Shown here: positions 63,301-64,000 of the stretch, in pieces | Position numbering within the stretch: position 1 is the stretch's first letter | Layout of the letters: each line of letters begins with the position of its first letter | Source: Nemopilema nomurai | Taxonomy: Eukaryota > Cnidaria > Scyphozoa > Rhizostomeae > Rhizostomatidae | NCBI GenBank assembly: GCA_003864495.1 | Contig: ML133444.1 | Span: 62,001-126,000 of the forward strand | Direction: 5' to 3' | Length of the DNA: 64,000 nucleotides | Notes under the pieces: generated by a model | The model's input: the letters and a program-made list of their open reading frames with translations, nothing else | Told to the model about the DNA's origin: nothing | The model's database searches: none | Position numbers and translations under genes: made by a program

Positions 63301-64000
63301 TATTGTGCTTGCTTCTTGGGTACAAGATAAAGGTATTGTGTTGGCTTCTTGTGTGGAAGATAAAGGTATTGTGTTGGCTTCTTGCGGGGAAGATAATGGT
63401 ATTGTGTTGGCTTCTTGATCGAAATGAGGAAAAGGAAGAGTGCCAGCCTCTTGCTGAGAAAGAGGCAATGGAACAGTGTTAGCCTCTTGCTCAGAAAGAG
63501 GCAGAGGAACAGTGTTAGCCTCCTGATCAGAAAAAGGCAACGGAACAGTGTTAGCTTCTTGCACAGAATGAGGCATGGGAACAGACGTTGCCGTCATATT
63601 AGAATTAGAAACAGTAGAGAGCATCTTTCCCTCTGCAGTGTTCATAGGCGGAGCAGTATCGTCCTCTTGATCAGAATCATACGTATCATAATCTTCATCC
63701 GAGTTACCTTCAGCCTCTAGACCGATGATATGATCCGGTTGAACCTTTATAGAATTCCTAGACACAGCACCCGGACACAAGATCCGGTCGTCCTCAATTT
63801 CTTCATCATCAGACTCCTGAATACACAACTCTGCAGGGGGTTCATCACTCCCTTCTAATCCGGTCTCATTTGGAGCAATCGAATCACTGATCCCGTGTTG
63901 GCTCTCACTATCCTCGATGCCATAGGCTTGGGTTGCTATCAGCATGCATTCCTGGGAAAAAGTCTCACTTTCATTTCGCTCCAACTGGCCAGCTTCGGTC
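51781..64000 (-). CDS. MDC1: mediator of DNA damage checkpoint protein 1, 5' end outside the window
   Basis: Eighteen exons in the window: >64000-62125, 61491-61320, 61003-60926, 60488-60354, 59922-59821, 59186-59085, 58657-58595, 58121-58026, 57539-57450, 56987-56479, 55999-54740, 54394-54284, 53972-53904, 53342-53243, 53089-53026, 52819-52728, 52271-52246, 52029-51781, about 1731 codons. Order: acidic segment, TQ-rich tandem repeat, a series of T-Q-x-Y motifs, a 420-residue K/R/E-rich region, then two BRCT domains. The first BRCT has HLVTDK, VRRTVKFLCCLSRGIPI and WLDNCRK, close to human MDC1. In vertebrates MDC1 binds gamma-H2AX through its BRCTs, and ATM phosphorylates its TQXF sites to recruit RNF8. 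The N-terminal FHA domain should lie beyond 64000. The last codons are uncertain: reading through a GT at 51886 adds a hydrophobic tail. Confidence 0.9.
52390..52675. repeat. (TATAG)n pentanucleotide satellite
   Basis: About 280 bp of TATAG units with minor variants, in the MDC1 intron between the exons at 52728 and 52271. The long minus-strand open frame through it (52242-52685) is an artefact of the 5-bp period. Confidence 0.97.
54740..55999 (-). other. MDC1: MDC1 basic low-complexity exon
   Basis: One 1260-nt exon (420 codons, phase 0 at both ends). It is dense in K, R, E, D and S, with patches such as RKRRVSI, SKGRGGRGAKKS, KRRKTRG and KKHRGKKRRNS, and no globular features. It occupies the place between the phosphosite region and BRCTs, where vertebrate MDC1 has its PST-repeat region. 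Nuclear localisation signals are likely among the basic patches. Confidence 0.8.
56479..61003 (-). other. MDC1: MDC1 T-Q-x-Y exon series
   Basis: One motif per exon: ATQKYED (61003-60926), ATQAYGLL (59922-59821), ATQAYGLF (59186-59085), ETQAYGIK (58657-58595), ATQAYGFL (58121-58026), QTQAYGSS (57539-57450) and ATQAYGLS (56987-56479). An eighth, ATQAYGIE, is near 63919-63936. The exon at 60488-60354 has none. All introns between 61320 and 56987 are phase 1. RNF8's FHA domain binds pT-x-x-F/Y and vertebrate MDC1 offers TQXF sites, so these are probably the equivalent docking sites, each also an ATM (TQ) site. Confidence 0.8.
60808..60895 (+). repeat. dispersed repeat with GGGCCCAA core, copy 2
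   Basis: Lies in an MDC1 intron. Matches 5868-5952 in block order: TAGCATGACA, AATATT, GGGACCCCAA, GGGCCCAAAGCCCC, then a GATG/AATGC-GCC end. Divergent, so probably old. Confidence 0.55.
62365..63572 (-). repeat. MDC1: MDC1 TQ-rich coding tandem repeat
   Basis: About 31 in-frame units of 33 bp encoding STQEANTIPLS-type 11-mers, preceded by five older units of about 12 residues (for example EQEANTVPLPLS). By hand count 26 of the 31 have TQ and two have SQ. Variation is concentrated at unit positions 1-2, 6-8 and 11. Frame is kept throughout and only the minus strand makes sense with the flanking MDC1 protein, although the other two frames are also open because of the 33-bp period. Confidence 0.95.

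Noticed and set aside
62282..63325. A second long minus-strand open frame and plus-strand frames across the TQ repeat
   Set aside because: A 33-bp period keeps all frames open. Only the frame of the 623-codon stretch joins the rest of MDC1 in frame.

Overview
The window looks like nuclear DNA from an invertebrate animal. It is AT-rich, its genes are split into many short exons with GT-AG introns, and it is dotted with small repeats and foldback elements. Three genes are recognisable animal orthologues: ENOSF1, NPHP3 and MDC1. Together with the compact introns this fits a cnidarian, perhaps a sea anemone or coral, but that assignment is an inference from style, not a match.

Layout. Positions 1-6309 hold no gene I can support, only repeats. 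A three-exon gene on the plus strand (6310-8715) encodes a 379-residue type II membrane protein that resembles a glycosyltransferase. From 8716 to 15115 I see no gene. ENOSF1 (L-fuconate dehydratase family) runs on the minus strand from 25566 down to 15116 in 14 exons. An uncharacterised two-exon gene (26245-27847, plus strand, 396 residues) starts about 680 bp from the ENOSF1 start, so the two are divergent and may share a promoter. NPHP3 (nephrocystin-3) fills 48848 down to 29992 on the minus strand in 32 exons. MDC1 (the DNA-damage checkpoint mediator) follows from beyond the right edge down to about 51781 on the minus strand; 18 exons are in the window and its N-terminal part is outside.

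The exon joins were built by hand. Every join keeps frame, giving 443 codons for ENOSF1 (human 443) and 1329 for NPHP3 (human 1330).

The most striking object is MDC1. A single exon carries about 36 tandem copies of an 11-12 residue unit, and 26 of them contain a TQ dipeptide and two an SQ, so the repeat is itself an ATM/ATR target array. Downstream, a run of small exons each carries one T-Q-x-Y motif, the type of site that the RNF8 FHA domain reads once phosphorylated. Almost all of these exons are bounded by phase-1 introns, so the number of docking sites could change by exon duplication or skipping without breaking frame. A basic, low-complexity exon and a C-terminal tandem BRCT pair complete the protein.

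Other points of note: an apparent GG (not GT) splice donor in ENOSF1; a decayed copy of an NPHP3 exon in the neighbouring intron; X-box-like (RFX) sites upstream of NPHP3 and in a three-copy array near 10.05 kb; a tRNA-derived SINE next to a MITE-like element in one NPHP3 intron; and a small dispersed repeat family with at least four copies.
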